A DNA stretch of 9,385 nucleotides from Prevotellaceae bacterium (GTDB taxonomy: Bacteria > Bacteroidota > Bacteroidia > Bacteroidales > UBA932): positions 1-9,385 of the forward strand of contig JAITKY010000186.1 in the NCBI GenBank assembly GCA_031278135.1, written 5' to 3'. The position numbers were made by a program, and so were the translations under genes. Under the pieces are notes generated by a model. It saw only the letters and a program-made list of their open reading frames with translations. It made no database searches and was not told the origin of the DNA. Below are positions 6,332 to 9,385 of the stretch, one piece after another. The stretch's first letter is position 1. Each line of letters starts with the position of its first letter.

Positions 6332-7768
6332 ATGATAAAAAGATTACAGGATAATATTCGCACATCGAAAGCGGTGCGCTGGACGGTGTTGCTGTGTCTT
6401 GCCATCCCGATGTTCGGCTCGTATTTTTTCGACGACATGTTTTCGATGGTAAGTCAGATTTTCAACAATCCCAAATTACTCGAACTCAACTGGAATTCCG
6501 CAGATTACGGCTATTACGGCGGCGCTTATTCATCGCTTGGCGTATTCGGAGGATTGATTATCTGCGGGATGCTGCTCGACAAATGGGGTGTCCGTTTTAC
6601 CGGAACGTTGTTTGTTACATTGATGGTATGCGGTTCGATGATTGTTACTTATGCTTTATCACCCGCATTTCCGGGAAGTGTTGTCGCCGGCTTTGTCGGG
6701 AACATGCTTGGATTTGAAAAACCGTCGTTGGCAACAGCTTATGCAGGATGCGCCTTGTTTGGTCTCGGCAGCGAAATTGCAGGCGTTTCGGTAACGAAAT
6801 CTATTGCCAAATGGTTCAAAGGCAAGGAAATGGCTCTGGCAATGGGCTTACAGTTAGCTTTAGCCCGTCTGGGAACAGCAATAGCCTTACTTTTGGCGCC
6901 AATGGTAATCGTCGCAAAACAAAACACTCCCATCCCTCTGACAGAATCGAACAATATGTCGGAAATCGGAATGTTCCTGATGATAATCGGCTTCGTTACA
7001 TGGTTTGTGTTTATTGCGTTCGACAAAAAATCGGACAAACAAGCCGATGACAAATCAAATAACAGCGACGATGAAAAATTTCAGTTTTCCGACATCTGGA
7101 AAATCCTTACAAACAAGCATTTCATACTGATATCGTTGTTGTGCGTATTTTTTTATTGCTGTGTCAATTCGTTCAAACGCTTTGCGGCAGCAATACTCGA
7201 ACCGCGTTTCGGAGAAGTCGATATTTCGCTGTTTGGCGTTGAGTTTCAGACTTCGTCGATAATGGCGGTTTTGCTTCCGGTGTTTACTATTGTTTTCACT
7301 CCCCTGTTCGGTTCGACAATAGACAACAAGGGAAAAGCAACAAAATGGCTGATGGTCGGCTCGGTGATTGTCCTCTGTGCTCACTTGATAATCGCTTTCG
7401 CTCCACAGATACAACTGTTTGGTTTTGCAGGGCTTTCGCTGCTCGGAATAGGATATTCGCTTGTTCCCGCCGCAATGTGGCCATCAGTAACGAAGATAAT
7501 TCCCGAAAGTAAGTTAGGTACGGCTTATTCGCTTATTTTCTGGATTCAAAATATTGGTCTGATGCTGGTTCCTGTAGCGATAGGAGAGATATTTGCATTA
7601 TCCGAATCGAGTCATACCGATCCCAAAGAACAGCTAACGGTAGCGGTGTATGCGGAATTAGTCTTTATCGCTTTGGCGTGTATTGCAATCGCCATATCGT
7701 TCGTATTGAAAAAATCGTCGCAGGAACATCCCGAACTGAAACTCGACGAACCAAATAAAGAAGGATGA
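6332..7768 (+). CDS. MFS transporter, MFSD1-like (candidate peptide transporter)
   Basis: A 478-residue inner-membrane protein with about 12 hydrophobic helices in two halves, separated by a charged cytoplasmic loop rich in D, K and S (about 231-250). A motif A variant, GMLLDKWGVRFTG, follows helix 2 (about 79-91), with a second version at STIDNKGKATKW (328-339). Two stretches recall vertebrate MFSD1, a lysosomal dipeptide carrier: KWFKGKEMALAMGLQLALAR (160-179) and the AMWP plus LGTAY plus IQNIGL region (381-410). The substrate is therefore guessed to be short peptides, but related bacterial members are mostly uncharacterised. The gene starts 35 bases after rnc on the same strand with no obvious promoter of its own, so it probably ends the acpP operon. 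In the Bacteroides order I remember, rnc is followed by pfkA instead. The MFS assignment is sure, MFSD1 likeness probable, substrate uncertain. Confidence 0.85.
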   Translation: MIKRLQDNIRTSKAVRWTVLLCLAIPMFGSYFFDDMFSMVSQIFNNPKLLELNWNSADYGYYGGAYSSLGVFGGLIICGMLLDKWGVRFTGTLFVTLMVCGSMIVTYALSPAFPGSVVAGFVGNMLGFEKPSLATAYAGCALFGLGSEIAGVSVTKSIAKWFKGKEMALAMGLQLALARLGTAIALLLAPMVIVAKQNTPIPLTESNNMSEIGMFLMIIGFVTWFVFIAFDKKSDKQADDKSNNSDDEKFQFSDIWKILTNKHFILISLLCVFFYCCVNSFKRFAAAILEPRFGEVDISLFGVEFQTSSIMAVLLPVFTIVFTPLFGSTIDNKGKATKWLMVGSVIVLCAHLIIAFAPQIQLFGFAGLSLLGIGYSLVPAAMWPSVTKIIPESKLGTAYSLIFWIQNIGLMLVPVAIGEIFALSESSHTDPKEQLTVAVYAELVFIALACIAIAISFVLKKSSQEHPELKLDEPNKEG

Positions 7769-7775
7769 TTCGGTA

Positions 7776-9197
7776 TTAATTAGTGGATAAAGCCCATATT
7801 AACGAGAATATGAATCTGTTACGTTTCCACATTGCGCTGAAATCAATCAGTTTCGTTTCGTCTCTTGGAGTATGATAGTCCTGATGCAGCCCGCTGGTCA
7901 ACAGTACTGCGGGAATGTTGTTTTGGGCAAAATGATAATGGTCGGAACGCTTAAACAGCGAGTTATGGTCTTCTGTATTAATCACAATACTGTCGATGTT
8001 CGAATTGTTGATGATTTCGAGTAAATTTCCGTTTGTTTTTTCGTCGTTCACAATGTAGATATAATTTCCGTTCGTCGATTTGTATTTGTCGTCAATGCGT
8101 CCCACCATATCGACATTGATGCACGCTTTGGCGTGTGTCAATGGAAATGCCGGATTCTTAACGTAATAATATGAGCCTATCAGTCCCAATTCTTCGGCAG
8201 CAAAGAACAGGAAAACAACAGAACGGCGCAATCCGTTACCTTCGCTTTTCGCTTTTGCTAATAAACGTGCGATTTCAAGAACACTCGATACTCCGGAAGC
8301 ATTGTCGTCGGCTCCATTGTAGATTTCTTCGCCGATGATTCCTACATGATCGTGATGCGCCGACAGGATAATGTATTCATCTTGAAGGTCGGTGCCCTCG
8401 ATAATTCCGATAAGATTGTTTACGTCCATTGTACGGTATATCACATTTCCGTGAATTTCGACAGATGTGTTTAAGGTGTAAATTTGAGGTATTTGGCTTT
8501 TTCCGACTTCATCGGTGATTTCCTTTAATGTCTTTTTTGTCGATTCAATCAGTTTATCCGCTAAATCGGCGCTGATAGTTACCATGTTGTACTTATATTT
8601 GCTTTCAGGTGGGGTAAAAAAATAATTTTCGGACATCTTCGAAGACTCTGATTTAAACGTAGGTACAATATTGATAATGGTCGCAGGATGCAAACCGTTA
8701 AGAAAATCGTCAGGCGCATCGTATAATTTCATTACCACCTTGCCGTCGAGATTAATAAATCCGAATTTGTCGCTCTCGGTTCCCGACGCTACAAATATTA
8801 TTTCCTTAATTTTAAGAACAGTATCCTGAGTGTAAGAGTTTTCATATTTATAATCATTGGGAAAGTCAATATTATCAACAATAAACCGTCGTTTGGCAAT
8901 ATTGAAACTTTTGATATGATTGATATTCTGGAAAAAAGAACCGTTATTACCGGGTTTTACGCCACAAGAATCCAAATAAGCGGTAATATATTTCTGTGCA
9001 AGTTCGCCTCCCCGTCCGCCGGTTCCTCTGCCCTCAAATTCGTCGGACGCCAAAGTTGAGAGTGTTTCTCGTATTGCTACGGAATCAATTTGTGCAATAT
9101 ACTTCGACATTCTCGTTCCTTGAGAAAATAATCCGCATGAAAATGTGAGTAATGATGCTAATAACAATGTGTGTTTAATATATTTAACCATAATCAT
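7776..9197 (-). CDS. Exported M28-family zinc metallopeptidase
   Basis: Predicted secreted or periplasmic two-zinc exopeptidase, probably an aminopeptidase. The N-terminus (about 1-26) is a signal peptide with a hydrophobic core LLLASLLTFSCGLFSQ. Cleavage after FSQ is likely; C21 does not sit in a good lipobox. Residues about 100-250 form an inserted domain, possibly PA-like, between the N-terminal helix region (EFEGRGTGGRGG) and the catalytic core. All M28 ligands are visible: H281 and D283 (SAHHDHVG), D297 (NGADDNASG), catalytic E335 with E336 (FAAEELGL), D363 (NVDMVG) and H442 (QDYHTPRD). At 473 residues the length is usual for this group. ATGs at 9197 and 9191 are both possible starts. 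Its own promoter lies upstream. It converges on the transporter gene with only 7 bases between the stops and no terminator. Exact substrate is unknown. Confidence 0.9.
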   Translation of the reverse strand: MIMVKYIKHTLLLASLLTFSCGLFSQGTRMSKYIAQIDSVAIRETLSTLASDEFEGRGTGGRGGELAQKYITAYLDSCGVKPGNNGSFFQNINHIKSFNIAKRRFIVDNIDFPNDYKYENSYTQDTVLKIKEIIFVASGTESDKFGFINLDGKVVMKLYDAPDDFLNGLHPATIINIVPTFKSESSKMSENYFFTPPESKYKYNMVTISADLADKLIESTKKTLKEITDEVGKSQIPQIYTLNTSVEIHGNVIYRTMDVNNLIGIIEGTDLQDEYIILSAHHDHVGIIGEEIYNGADDNASGVSSVLEIARLLAKAKSEGNGLRRSVVFLFFAAEELGLIGSYYYVKNPAFPLTHAKACINVDMVGRIDDKYKSTNGNYIYIVNDEKTNGNLLEIINNSNIDSIVINTEDHNSLFKRSDHYHFAQNNIPAVLLTSGLHQDYHTPRDETKLIDFSAMWKRNRFIFSLIWALSTN

Positions 9198-9215
9198 AAT
9201 GTTTTATTCCAGCAA

Positions 9216-9245
9216 CAAATGTACATGAAAAATTCAAATTACAAA
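9216..9245 (-). promoter_or_regulatory. Promoter of the M28 peptidase gene (-33 and -7)
   Basis: On the minus strand TTTG (9245-9242) is followed after 18 bases by TACATTTG (9223-9216), an exact TAnnTTTG match. The predicted start site is near 9210, about 12 bases before the ATG at 9197. This separates the peptidase from the gene ending at 9283. Confidence 0.65.
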
Positions 9246-9282
9246 TTACAAAAAAGCTAACAAAATAGCAGGGGCGACGCAT

Positions 9283-9385
9283 TTAAATTTGTATTAGTTT
9301 CAAAAGATACTCTTTGTTCCAAGCGGCTTTTAGTCTTTTTGAACGTAAAGATTCTGAACCTGAATCTTTTTTGAGCAAATTTAAA
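9283..9385 (-). CDS. C-terminal end of an unrecognised gene, 5' part beyond window
   Basis: A minus-strand frame enters from the right edge and stops at TAA (9283-9285), giving 33 residues. It contains NLLKKDSGSESLRSKRLKA followed by AWNKEYLLKLIQI. The amphipathic, basic tail with Trp and Tyr looks like a real protein end, and the stop lies 37 bases upstream of the peptidase's -33 element, as expected for a separate upstream gene. I do not recognise the family. A competing frame on the same strand is open for longer but is unusually rich in F, K and R and ends inside the peptidase promoter region, so I prefer this one. Part of it coincides with an inverted repeat (9347-9369). Confidence 0.5.
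   Translation of the reverse strand, partial: LNLLKKDSGSESLRSKRLKAAWNKEYLLKLIQI

Noticed and set aside
9132..9140. Lipobox at Cys21 of the M28 peptidase
   Set aside because: The residues before the cysteine are T, F and S, a poor lipobox, while a normal cleavage site after FSQ lies a few residues later; lipoprotein status cannot be claimed.

Overview
The window looks like a chromosomal core region of a Bacteroidota bacterium, probably of the order Bacteroidales. This rests on several things seen together. The topoisomerase subunit has the Bacteroidota ParE-type TOPRIM sequence. The gene run purN (divergent), acpP, fabF, rnc matches the order I remember from Bacteroides relatives. Start codons lack clear Shine-Dalgarno sequences. 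Near-perfect copies of the Bacteroidota -7 promoter element TAnnTTTG lie upstream of four genes. I see no rRNA, tRNA, CRISPR array, insertion sequence or integrase.

Layout from left to right. Positions 1-1804 (minus) are parE, missing only its last residues beyond the left edge. Positions 1805-2060 hold the parE promoter, a nested set of inverted repeats and a small, apparently frameshifted gene on the minus strand. Positions 2061-3852 (minus) are a two-gene unit, purN then sufS, whose ends overlap by 8 bases. Positions 3853-4025 are a divergent promoter region in which the purN and acpP promoters physically overlap. Positions 4026-7768 (plus) are acpP, fabF, rnc and a 12-helix MFS transporter with small gaps, probably one operon. 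Positions 7776-9197 (minus) are an exported M28-type metallopeptidase, convergent with the transporter. Positions 9283-9385 (minus) are the end of a further, unrecognised gene.

Functionally the window is mostly housekeeping: chromosome decatenation (ParE), sulfur mobilisation for Fe-S clusters (SufS), a purine synthesis step (PurN), acyl carrier and chain elongation for fatty acids (AcpP, FabF) and processing of double-stranded RNA (RNase III). The transporter resembles the MFSD1 group, whose animal member carries dipeptides. Next to a secreted peptidase this suggests a peptide-scavenging pair, but that is inference.

The most unusual item is the intergenic element at about 1884-2038. Its two minus-strand reading-frame pieces join into one plausible small hydrophobic protein if a 5-base insertion is removed. 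That insertion also creates one arm of a perfect hairpin. I have an unverified memory of near-identical short hypothetical proteins in other Bacteroidales genomes, so the element may be a widespread small gene or structured RNA.
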